Source: an uncultured Collinsella sp. (GTDB taxonomy: Bacteria; Actinomycetota; Coriobacteriia; Coriobacteriales; Coriobacteriaceae). Taken from it: a stretch of DNA of 8,828 nt. The stretch lies in the NCBI GenBank assembly GCA_902495985.1, contig CABUZF010000037.1, forward strand, positions 1-8,828, read 5' to 3'. This document shows, in pieces, positions 1 to 7,724 of this stretch (within the stretch, counting starts at the first letter, position 1; every line of letters starts with the position of its first letter). Position numbers and translations under genes: made by a program. The notes under the pieces are model-generated. The model saw nothing but the letters and a program-made list of their open reading frames with translations, was not told the DNA's origin and did no database searches.

Positions 1-60
1 GGTTAGAGCGTCCGGCTGATAACCGGGAGGTCACAAGTTCGAATCTTGTCAGGTCCACCA
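1..60 (+). tRNA. tRNA-Ile (anticodon GAT), 5' end cut off by the window
   Basis: This is an isoleucine tRNA reading AUC/AUU. The anticodon stem is 11-15 with 23-27 (one T-G wobble), around a seven-base loop at 16-22 with GAT at 18-20. The T arm is ACAAG (33-37) with CTTGT (45-49) around TTCGAAT. The 3' acceptor strand is 50-56, followed by discriminator A57 and an encoded CCA at 58-60. The start retains the end of the D arm. About 17 bases (the acceptor 5' strand and the first part of the D arm) lie outside the window. The wobble base of the GAT anticodon is unmodified in the gene, as usual for tRNA-Ile(GAT). Confidence 0.96.
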
Positions 61-74
61 TCAAAACTGTGAAG

Positions 75-105
75 AGCCCTGGGGCGTTGCCTCGGGGCTT
101 TTTTC
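75..105 (+). terminator. Rho-independent terminator after tRNA-Ile
   Basis: An 11-bp stem (75-85 with 89-99, including two G-T wobbles) closes a three-base GTT loop and is followed directly by a run of T from 98 to 104. It lies 14 bases after the CCA end of the tRNA, so it most likely ends the tRNA transcript and separates it from the next gene. Confidence 0.88.
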
Positions 106-132
106 TTGTCTGCGATAAATCTCATTTTGGTT

Positions 133-162
133 TTGTGTGCTGTGCGAAAGATTGGGTAGTAT
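133..162 (+). promoter_or_regulatory. Weak candidate promoter for the DUF151 gene
   Basis: The gap between the tRNA terminator and the first gene should hold a promoter. The best pair I can see is TTGTGT at 133-138 and TAGTAT at 157-162, with an 18-base spacer. Each matches only part of the sigma-70-type consensus (3/6 and 4/6). Treat it as a placement guess; a 5'-end map would be decisive. Confidence 0.25.
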
Positions 163-218
163 AGCTATTCAATGCGGCGGGCTGCCGTGTGTTAACCGCT
201 ACGTACCGGAGGTGTTCC

Positions 219-719
219 ATGGTTCGTGTCGACATAGAGACTATCGTCATGGCCGCCGGTCCCGTGCCATCGCTTATCGTGCTTCGCGAGCGCTGCAGCA
301 AATCGGATTCGCCCGCGCCACTGCGTTCCCTTTCCATTCAGACTGGTTCGTTTGAAGCTGCTGCCATTAGCCGCGGCATCGATAGCGGCCGCGCCGATCG
401 CCCGATTACCCATGACCTGTTGCTCGATACTGTTGGCGCCCTGGGCGCCAAGCTCGAGCGCATCGAGATCGTTCGCGCCGAGCCGCCGGTGTTCTACGCG
501 ACGATTGTCGTGCTGGCCGATGGTGACGAGCGCAAGATCGACGCCCGCCCCAGTGATGCCATTGCCCTTGCCGTGCGCAGCAATGCCCCCATGTTTGTGG
601 AGGACGACATCATGAATCGCCTGGGCACCGTTTCTGCCCATGCCGAGGAAGTTGACGACGAGCAGGAGTTCGAGAAGTTCGACGAGTTCGTCCATACGCT
701 CTCCCCCGATGACTTCTAA
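219..719 (+). CDS. Bifunctional nuclease family protein (DUF151/BFN domain)
   Basis: The 166-residue product has the DUF151/BFN fold, a family named after a plant protein with RNase and DNase activity and common as a single-domain protein in bacteria. The bacterial role is poorly defined. Visible family hallmarks are SIQTGSFEAAAI near residues 39-50, RPITHDLL at 61-68, VFYATIVV at 91-98, and the signature DARPSDAIALAVR at 108-120, followed by APMFVEDDIM. A strongly acidic tail (residues 142-166) follows the domain. I chose the ATG at 219 because GGAGG at 208-212 sits six bases upstream; the in-frame ATG at 189 lacks such a site. The product has no signal peptide or membrane segment, so it is probably cytoplasmic. 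Its stop codon is directly followed by the next gene's ATG, suggesting co-transcription. Family assignment is firm; nuclease activity is not shown by the sequence. Confidence 0.9.
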   Translation: MVRVDIETIVMAAGPVPSLIVLRERCSKSDSPAPLRSLSIQTGSFEAAAISRGIDSGRADRPITHDLLLDTVGALGAKLERIEIVRAEPPVFYATIVVLADGDERKIDARPSDAIALAVRSNAPMFVEDDIMNRLGTVSAHAEEVDDEQEFEKFDEFVHTLSPDDF

Positions 720-1109
720 ATGCGGGGCGTCCAGGTTGCGGAGCGTTCGCTGATGGCCGGCGGTATGTCGGCTGAGGCGGCGGCCATTGCGCGCGAGGCC
801 CAGATGCGCTCGGAGGCTTCTGAGGCGGCTCGCATTGCCTATGTGACGCAGGCCCGCACGCTTCGCGAGCGCCGCGGCTCGTTTATCAAGATGGTTGTCG
901 TCTCCGTCCTTGTCGCGGCAATCTGCTCGCGCCTTCGTGGTACAGTTGGTGCGCTTGGGTTTTCGATCTCTACGGGCCTCGTGATCTGGGGCGTGGTCGA
1001 TGCGGTCATGCTGACCAGTCAGATCAAGGTGCTCGACAAGCGCGCGATGGATATGATGCGCGCCCGCGACGCCGCCGCCAAGATCGCCGCCGAGGCACAA
1101 GAACTGTAA
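720..1109 (+). CDS. Small two-helix membrane protein, function unknown
   Basis: I do not recognise a family. The 129-residue product has an Ala/Glu/Arg-rich amphipathic N-terminal helix (about 15-50). Two hydrophobic stretches follow, about 55-70 (FIKMVVVSVLVAAICS) and 78-98 (ALGFSISTGLVIWGVVDAVML), joined by a short RLRG turn. A second charged, alanine-rich helix ends the protein (about 100-129). This suggests a membrane hairpin with both ends on the same, probably cytoplasmic, side. The first ATG (720) directly abuts the upstream TAA, but no Shine-Dalgarno is visible there. An ATG at 753 has GGAG at 740-743 nine bases upstream and is a good alternative start (118 residues), losing only unstructured sequence. 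The gene is probably translated with the DUF151 gene. Confidence 0.72.
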   Translation: MRGVQVAERSLMAGGMSAEAAAIAREAQMRSEASEAARIAYVTQARTLRERRGSFIKMVVVSVLVAAICSRLRGTVGALGFSISTGLVIWGVVDAVMLTSQIKVLDKRAMDMMRARDAAAKIAAEAQEL

Positions 1110-1139
1110 CGACGCCAGACTCGATGGGAAGGTCTAAAG

Positions 1140-1589
1140 ATGGCACAGGATATGCAGGACGCCGGTAACGTCTCCGCCGAGCTCGACGCCATGGTGTGTG
1201 ACCTGATTGGTGCGTTCTTGGACGACCTTGCCGCCGGCGAGAATCCGGGCGTAGTTGTGGCGATTGAGGACGCTGCTTCCAACCGATATCTGGCGGCGCT
1301 CGACGAGGACGGCGAAGAGGCGTGCCTGGAGGCGGCCACCAACTTTATCTCCGAGCACAAGATGGGTCTTAAGGACGAGGGCCTGGGCCGTATCGCCCGA
1401 TATGCCATCGGCTACACCGGCTGCGTCGAGATTGACGGCGGCTATCACGACGCTCTGCTCGTGAGCTTCTTCGAAACCACGCTCGAGAGTGGTTTTTCGG
1501 CATATGTGCTGTATGAGGGCATGGGCGCCGGCGATGGTTTTATGTGGAGCGACCCTGAACCTGCAGGTGAGGAAACCCCTCTCATCTAA
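1140..1589 (+). CDS. Conserved-looking acidic protein of unknown function
   Basis: I cannot assign this 149-residue protein to a family. The start is well supported: GGGAAGG at 1126-1132 lies seven bases before ATG 1140, and the preceding gene ends 30 bases upstream, so the two are probably in one operon. The protein is acidic and rich in Asp, Glu, Ala and Gly. It has an N-terminal helical part (about 10-32), a beta-like segment (GVVVAIEDA and YLAALDEDGEE), a helix (about 60-75), and a C-terminal half of alternating beta-type segments (RIARYAIGYTGCVEI, DALLVSFFETTL, FSAYVLYEGMG). It has no signal peptide or membrane span, so it is probably cytoplasmic. GC3-rich codon use matches its neighbours, which supports a real gene. 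The antisense reading frame over the same DNA looks like a shadow. Confidence 0.75.
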   Translation: MAQDMQDAGNVSAELDAMVCDLIGAFLDDLAAGENPGVVVAIEDAASNRYLAALDEDGEEACLEAATNFISEHKMGLKDEGLGRIARYAIGYTGCVEIDGGYHDALLVSFFETTLESGFSAYVLYEGMGAGDGFMWSDPEPAGEETPLI

Positions 1590-1706
1590 AATCGCTAAAA
1601 TAAACGAGTTTTCGGTAAAAGGCTCAATATTCCCGCTGAGCGTTGTATCGCTGGGCGGGCCGCATACGCGTGCCGTTTGTATATGGATAGAAGATAGGGG
1701 AACTAC
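1590..1706 (+). other. Intergenic leader before typA with an imperfect hairpin
   Basis: The first 40 bases are AT-rich, suitable for a promoter, but I see no convincing -35/-10 pair. A hairpin at 1632-1659 pairs CCCGC (1632-1636) with GCGGG (1655-1659) and AGCG (1639-1642) with CGCT (1649-1652). The loop is TTGTAT, with a small TG/GG internal mismatch. No T-run follows, so it is not a standard terminator and could instead be part of the typA 5' leader. AGGGG at 1696-1700 is the typA ribosome binding site. It is unclear whether typA is read through from the upstream genes or has its own promoter here. Confidence 0.4.
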
Positions 1707-3545
<1,839 letters not shown>

Positions 3546-3570
3546 GCGCTGGGCTTTATAACGTCTAACG

Positions 3571-3609
3571 AGAAAGGGCGTCGACCGCAATGGTCGGCGC
3601 CCTTTCTTT
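3571..3609 (+). terminator. Strong Rho-independent terminator after typA
   Basis: A 16-bp stem pairs 3571-3586 with 3592-3607 (one internal T-G wobble) around the loop GCAAT, and ends in CTTTCTTT. It begins 26 bases after the typA stop. The 5' arm begins AGAAAG, so the structure has A-rich and T-rich sides and could work on both strands. No gene on the minus strand that would use it is visible. It insulates the pilus operon from typA transcription. Confidence 0.93.
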
Positions 3610-3680
3610 GGTGTAAGGGGACGGGTTCGTTTGCACCACAGCTGGGGCGGCTATCCCCCCAATCGGCTTTCCAGCCAAAG
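3610..3680. other. Gene-free stretch with short hairpins; possible dispersed-repeat fragment
   Basis: No coding potential is visible here. It contains AAGGGGACGGGTTCGTTTGC at 3615-3634, continuing to CACCA at 3639, which resembles a type of short GGGGACGG-containing unit I associate with REP-like repeats. It also has GGGG (3644-3647) facing a six-C run (3655-3660), and a small hairpin GGCT-TTCC-AGCC at 3665-3676. The repeat idea rests on resemblance only and needs a search of the whole genome. Confidence 0.3.
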
Positions 3681-3686
3681 TTAAGT

Positions 3687-3696
3687 TGTTTAAACA
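3687..3696. promoter_or_regulatory. Perfect palindrome TGTTTAAACA, candidate operator (upstream copy)
   Basis: A perfect 10-bp palindrome in the AT-rich region upstream of the pilus promoter candidates. It shares the half-site TGTT/AACA with the palindrome at 3737-3746, and the two centres (3691.5 and 3741.5) are exactly 50 bp apart, close to five helical turns. This fits two operator sites for a dimeric regulator on one DNA face. Short AT-rich palindromes also occur by chance, so the role is inferred. Confidence 0.35.
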
Positions 3697-3736
3697 TATA
3701 CATAATTCCACTGAATATAGCCGGTATGATGCAAAA

Positions 3737-3746
3737 CTGTTAACAG
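3737..3746. promoter_or_regulatory. Perfect palindrome CTGTTAACAG, candidate operator (downstream copy)
   Basis: A perfect 10-bp palindrome with core TGTTAACA, about 35-45 bp upstream of the best -35 candidates. It carries the same TGTT/AACA half-sites as 3687-3696, with a two-base shorter centre. Its position fits an activator or repressor site for the pilus operon, but no regulator gene is in the window to link it to. Confidence 0.35.
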
Positions 3747-3780
3747 ATAAATATCAACTGGTATTAAATTAAAAGACCTA

Positions 3781-3818
3781 TTGACCTGCGGTTTACATGA
3801 TTGGTATCTATATATTAT
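3781..3818 (+). promoter_or_regulatory. Pilus operon promoter region (overlapping candidates)
   Basis: This AT-rich segment is the most promoter-like part of the window. One candidate is TTGACC at 3781-3786 with TGG-TATCTA at 3802-3810, an extended -10-like element with an 18-base spacer. Another is TTTACA at 3792-3797 with TATTAT at 3813-3818; both elements match 5/6 of consensus, but the spacer is only 15. Either would give a start near 3817-3826 and a leader of roughly 145-155 bases. TGGTAT also occurs at 3759-3764 as part of TGGTATTAAAT, a possible further upstream start. Exact start sites cannot be fixed by eye. Confidence 0.5.
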
Positions 3819-3824
3819 TTTATG

Positions 3825-3971
3825 CATTGTGGCATAGACGAACCGTCTTAGAAGGTGCTCCCCAATGGGTTCTTGCAATGCGCTAGGTAGGTTCTCGTTG
3901 ATGTTGGGGCTTGTGTTCGATCCGACGATTCGCCGTATTCCACACTGTGTTGTAGGAATTAGGGGACAACT
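3825..3971 (+). promoter_or_regulatory. Long structured 5' leader of the pilus operon
   Basis: The predicted untranslated leader is long, and less AT-rich than the promoter just upstream. Visible pairings are a hairpin AGACG-AAC-CGTCT (3836-3848), a longer-range stem CCCCAA (3860-3865) with TTGGGG (3904-3909), and a stem ATTCC (3937-3941) with GGAAT (3955-3959) ending just before the ribosome binding site AGGGG at 3961-3965. GAACC (3840-3844) could instead pair with either of two GGTTC copies (3868-3872 and 3890-3894), which is incompatible with the first hairpin. I do not recognise a known riboswitch consensus; c-di-GMP types were considered and do not fit. Confidence 0.35.
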
Positions 3972-4014
3972 ATGGACGCACACCGCTCACGGTCGCTGGG
4001 TATGGCGGCCCTGA
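3865..4014 (+). CDS. Possible 49-codon upstream ORF overlapping the pilin start
   Basis: An ATG at 3865 lies eight bases after GAAGGTG (3851-3857), a fair ribosome binding site. It opens a 49-codon frame (starting MGSCNALGRFSLMLGLVFDP) that ends at TGA 4012-4014. The frame runs through the pilin ribosome binding site and overlaps the pilin ORF by 43 bases in a different frame. The peptide resembles nothing I know and is Arg/Trp-rich at its end. It could be a leader peptide that affects pilin translation, or simply a chance frame in GC-rich DNA. Confidence 0.2.
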   Translation: MGSCNALGRFSLMLGLVFDPTIRRIPHCVVGIRGQLWTHTAHGRWVWRP

Positions 4015-7000
4015 TCTTTATTCTAATTAGCCTCACCGCCGCAGTTTTTCACGGCGCAGCCCCCGTGCGCGCCGAGGACGTGAGCACGCCGACGCCGATT
4101 GTGATTGATGGGACGACGGCGGGCGTTACGGTTGGGCTGTTTACCGACAAGAGCCATACTCAAAAGCTCGATAGCGCTGTAACGTCTACTTCGAAGCTCT
4201 ATGGAGCTTTCTCGGCAATGTTCAACACCGGCAAGGAGCCTAAGCCCGGGAATAACATCGCTGTCTATGAGTTTCTCGATACCATTGTCGTCGACGATAA
4301 CGACGGTGGCGACCTCATGGAGGGTCCGGAGGCTACCGCCGCCAAGGCTGGCACATGGAAGATCAAGGGCAACAAGGTTATCTTTACGTTTGACGAGGCG
4401 TGGCTCTCGTCCAATCCCGCAGACGTTCATGTCGCGGCGAACTTCTCGTTCCAGCTTAAAAACAAGGATGTCGGTTCTGGTGGCAACGCATCTGTCGTGT
4501 TCCCCGGTATGGGAACGATCAATATCCCCACCAAGGACGGCAATGTCACGGGGGAGAAGTCGGAGGCCTTCTCCCAGGGCGCCGACGGCGTGGCCAAGGT
4601 GACCTGGACCGTTAAACTCACCGTCGAGTCATATGCCACGAACGTCAAGTTCACCGATACGCTGGGCGCCAACTTCGAATTTGTGAAAGACAGCTTTAAG
4701 CTCGATAACAAGACGATTGGATCGCAGCCAAAAATCGAAGGTCAGACCGCGACCATCGAGAACTTGGGCAGCCTTCCCCAAGGTGTCCATACGATTACGT
4801 ATGAAACCAAGCTGAAGAGAGATATCTCCGCGAAAAACGGAGAGTTCATCCACAATCAACCTGCATCCAAAAACACAGCAGCCTGGGAGTGGGGCGTCGG
4901 CGATCGTCCTAGCGGCAAGATTGAGGGCGTCGCACCCAGCAGCTTCCGTTATGACATGATTCAGAAGACGGGCAAGGGCACCCCGTCCGACATCGCATGG
5001 ACAGTCAAACTCAACCAAGGCGAGCTCAAGGCTGACATGAGTGGCTACAAGTTCACCGATAAGTTGGACGCTAAACAAACGTATACGGGGAGTTACACGG
5101 TTTACAAAGGTACGTCAGAATCGGATGGAGTCAAGATCTACGAGCGTGCTCTTGATTCGTCGAAAGATACCTTTTCCTATACGTTCCCGGACAACCTTAA
5201 CGATAAATATGCCACCTACTGCATCGTTTATCACACCAAGATGAACGATACGAACTCGTACGACACCGTGCGCAACAGCGCGACCATCGAGCGCAAAGGT
5301 TCCGTTTCCGGTACGGATGATGGCAGTTTCACGCCGCAGCTGACGGGTGTTGTGCCGATCACCAAGAGGCTCGTGAGATACGATGAGGCGGCGTCGACGG
5401 GCAGGGCGACGTGGGAGACGAAGGTCGCGCTGAAGGCGATCGTCAATGCGGCCCATCCAGGCGAGGTGACGGTGAAGGACACGTTTCAGTCGGCATGGTC
5501 GCAGAAACTTGGTGTCGACGAAAGCTCCATTACCATTAAAATCGGCAATACCGAGCTGGTTCCGGGCACCGACTGGAGACCAACGACCAGCTATCCGGGT
5601 AATGAAACAAAGAAAAACTACGACCTCAAAATCATCGTTACCGACAACGTGAAAGCCGCTCTCGAGAACGAGGACTACGCCGTTATCACCTACGACACCA
5701 CATCAGAAGCGCTGTCGGGCTGGTACTCAAACTTCGCAGCGGTCGAAGCGCCGGGCCTGAGACTACAGTGGCCGTTCACCGAACCCATCAAGTACGTTGT
5801 CAACCGAGAAACGATGCCCGCGGTCGAGAAGCCGGAAGCGGAGTCGAAGGTGTCTTGGGTTGAGAACTTCGATTGGCATACCGTTGACGGCTCGGATGAG
5901 AAGGGCGCCTGGATCGTCGACTGGACGGTGTATGCAAACCGCCAAAAGGGTAATAAGGGCGCAAATGGCGAGTTCGAATACTATGGAGCTGGAAAGCTGG
6001 GCGGGAAACCGCTGAATATCGTTGATAGCCTTCCGGATGGTATGAGCTATGTTGCGAATTCCGCAAAGTATACGCTCGTGCAGAACCCCTATGATAAACA
6101 TACGGGGCTTCATCGCGGAGGCGAGGCCAAGGAGGTCGTTGCGGGTCGGACGCTCGCCGCCGACAACGTCAGCCGCAACGGCAATACGGTCACCTTCTCC
6201 ATCCCCACGACTGAGCTTGAAAGCTATGCCGGCTACGCAAAGCTCACGTACAAGACGGCGGTCAAGCGCGGTGAGCTCGATACCTCCACAAACGAGGTGA
6301 AGTTTACCAACAAGGCCAGCGCGGGGTCAGGAGTTAAAAAGTTCGATTCCGGTAAAGGTGACGTCATCATTAAGAACAACGTCATCAAAAAGTCCGGCGA
6401 GCAGGTTGCCAATAGCAATCGCATCAAATACACCATTCTTGTTAACGAGTCTGCCGTTGCCCTTAAAAATGGCACCGACTTCCTTGAGCTCGTCGATACC
6501 ATGGATGCCAAGTGCGCGCTGGTGCCGTCGACGTTTAAGGTCTATGAGCAGGTGAATGGTGCCTGGTCACCGCTGGCTGATAAGGACTATTCGTCGAAGA
6601 TGGAGCAAGTCAAGGATGAATCTGGCTCGCGTACGAAGTTGACTCTTGAGGTGCCCGACGGGAAATACCTCAAGGTCGAGTATGAGGTTATCCCGACCGG
6701 AAACCCCGGCGAAGAGGTGTCCCTTTCCAACACCGCCGAGCTTGCGGGGGTGACGGAGGGTTCGGCGGTCGACGAGCAAAAATGGAAGATTCAAAATGCG
6801 TCCGCCAACGCGGGCGGCAACGGCTACAGCATCACGATGACCAAGTACGACGCCCAGCAGGTCGGCGCGACGCTCGAGGGGGCGAAGTTCACACTCTACA
6901 GCGTGGATATGGGCCAGGTTGCGGATGACGGAAATGTAGAGAACGCCAGAACGCCGTTTGACGAGGCCGCGATCGACGTCCCCACCGACGCCAACGGCAA

Positions 7001-7724
7001 AATCTCGTTCGGCACAAGCGACAAGAAGATGAGTAATTGCGTGCTCTATCAGCTCGTGGAGACTAAGGCGCCTGTTGGCTATGCCAAGGCCGATCCCACG
7101 TGGATCATGCTCAAGGGCAGCGCGAGCGACAAGGATTATCAGGCTGCGCTAACTAAGGCAAAGGACATCGTCGACGGTGCGGAGATCATCGACGATACAA
7201 AGAAGGACGAGATCTGGGTCTACGACAACCGCATGACGGGCAAGGCGGTTATTAACGCAGAGAAGGTGCTCGCAGGCGGAACGTTCAAGGAAGGTCAGTT
7301 CTCGTTCGCGCTCAAGGATGACAAGGACAGGGTGCTCCAAACGGTGACCAACGATGCCATGGGCAACGTCTCCTTCAACGTCGACTACAACAAGGCCGAT
7401 ACCTATACTTATACCATCTCTGAGGTCGTCCCCGAGGGCGCCGAGAACAACGTCAAGGACCACATCACCTACGACAGGACCCAGCACAAGGTCACGGTTA
7501 AGGTGGACAACGGTGAGAGGAATCTCGTCGCCACCGTCACCTACAACAATGGCTCTTCGACCCCGCCGACTTTTACCAACAGATACTCGACCACGCTTCC
7601 CGAGGCAGGCGGTGCCGGCTTGACTATGACGTATCTGGCTGGCGCTTCGCTGCTGTGCTTTGCCGCGACATGGATGCATGCTCACCGCCATCGCGATCAA
7701 GATCGAGGTGGTCGCCGTGAGTAG
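3972..7724 (+). CDS. Large sortase-anchored multidomain adhesin/pilin with serial isopeptide-type domains
   Basis: This is a 1250-residue secreted surface protein, probably a tip or shaft subunit of a sortase-assembled pilus. Residues 1-34 form a Sec signal peptide with likely cleavage at VRA|ED. Residues 36-195 form a beta-rich N-terminal module resembling the first Ig-like module of collagen-binding MSCRAMM adhesins. Tandem CnaA-like modules follow (about 197-315, 316-455, 456-615, 620-790, 795-940), several with a Lys...Asp...Asn pattern, for example K332/D363/N436, K465/D503/N587 and K806 or K807/D842/N920. A SpaA/CnaB domain (950-1088) has K958, E1030 (LVETKAP) and N1086 (YDNRM). An FctA-like domain (1089-1206) has K1098, E1151 (ISEVVPEG) and N1203 (FTNRY). 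LPEAGG at 1209-1214, a hydrophobic span (about 1217-1235) and an Arg/His-rich tail form a cell-wall sorting signal. An in-frame TAG at 3960-3962 and AGGGG at 3961-3965 fix ATG 3972. The ligand is unknown. Confidence 0.9.
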   Translation: MDAHRSRSLGMAALIFILISLTAAVFHGAAPVRAEDVSTPTPIVIDGTTAGVTVGLFTDKSHTQKLDSAVTSTSKLYGAFSAMFNTGKEPKPGNNIAVYEFLDTIVVDDNDGGDLMEGPEATAAKAGTWKIKGNKVIFTFDEAWLSSNPADVHVAANFSFQLKNKDVGSGGNASVVFPGMGTINIPTKDGNVTGEKSEAFSQGADGVAKVTWTVKLTVESYATNVKFTDTLGANFEFVKDSFKLDNKTIGSQPKIEGQTATIENLGSLPQGVHTITYETKLKRDISAKNGEFIHNQPASKNTAAWEWGVGDRPSGKIEGVAPSSFRYDMIQKTGKGTPSDIAWTVKLNQGELKADMSGYKFTDKLDAKQTYTGSYTVYKGTSESDGVKIYERALDSSKDTFSYTFPDNLNDKYATYCIVYHTKMNDTNSYDTVRNSATIERKGSVSGTDDGSFTPQLTGVVPITKRLVRYDEAASTGRATWETKVALKAIVNAAHPGEVTVKDTFQSAWSQKLGVDESSITIKIGNTELVPGTDWRPTTSYPGNETKKNYDLKIIVTDNVKAALENEDYAVITYDTTSEALSGWYSNFAAVEAPGLRLQWPFTEPIKYVVNRETMPAVEKPEAESKVSWVENFDWHTVDGSDEKGAWIVDWTVYANRQKGNKGANGEFEYYGAGKLGGKPLNIVDSLPDGMSYVANSAKYTLVQNPYDKHTGLHRGGEAKEVVAGRTLAADNVSRNGNTVTFSIPTTELESYAGYAKLTYKTAVKRGELDTSTNEVKFTNKASAGSGVKKFDSGKGDVIIKNNVIKKSGEQVANSNRIKYTILVNESAVALKNGTDFLELVDTMDAKCALVPSTFKVYEQVNGAWSPLADKDYSSKMEQVKDESGSRTKLTLEVPDGKYLKVEYEVIPTGNPGEEVSLSNTAELAGVTEGSAVDEQKWKIQNASANAGGNGYSITMTKYDAQQVGATLEGAKFTLYSVDMGQVADDGNVENARTPFDEAAIDVPTDANGKISFGTSDKKMSNCVLYQLVETKAPVGYAKADPTWIMLKGSASDKDYQAALTKAKDIVDGAEIIDDTKKDEIWVYDNRMTGKAVINAEKVLAGGTFKEGQFSFALKDDKDRVLQTVTNDAMGNVSFNVDYNKADTYTYTISEVVPEGAENNVKDHITYDRTQHKVTVKVDNGERNLVATVTYNNGSSTPPTFTNRYSTTLPEAGGAGLTMTYLAGASLLCFAATWMHAHRHRDQDRGGRRE

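Noticed and set aside
1..60. tRNA 3' end used as an integration site for a mobile element
   Set aside because: No repeat of the tRNA 3' end, no integrase and no phage or plasmid gene is visible in the window; the following genes are housekeeping type.
192..1100. A 302-codon open frame on the minus strand opposite the DUF151 and membrane-protein genes
   Set aside because: Same kind of antisense shadow: His/Arg/Gly-rich translation, no ribosome binding site logic, and opposite a protein with a recognised domain.
1632..1659. Terminator between the acidic-protein gene and typA
   Set aside because: The hairpin is imperfect and is followed by CCGCATACGCG rather than a T-run, so it is listed only as a possible leader structure.
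3655..3660. Six-C homopolymer as a phase-variation tract
   Set aside because: It is short and lies more than 120 bases upstream of the promoter candidates, in no coding frame.
3836..3910. c-di-GMP riboswitch in the pilus leader, prompted by the GCTAGGTAGGTT stretch
   Set aside because: The conserved class I and class II core sequences and helix order cannot be found; only the short GGTAGG-like piece is shared.
3700..3960. Invertible (phase-variable) pilus promoter
   Set aside because: The only facing repeats flanking the promoter are about six bases (AATTCC near 3704 and GGAATT at 3955), too short for known invertible switches.
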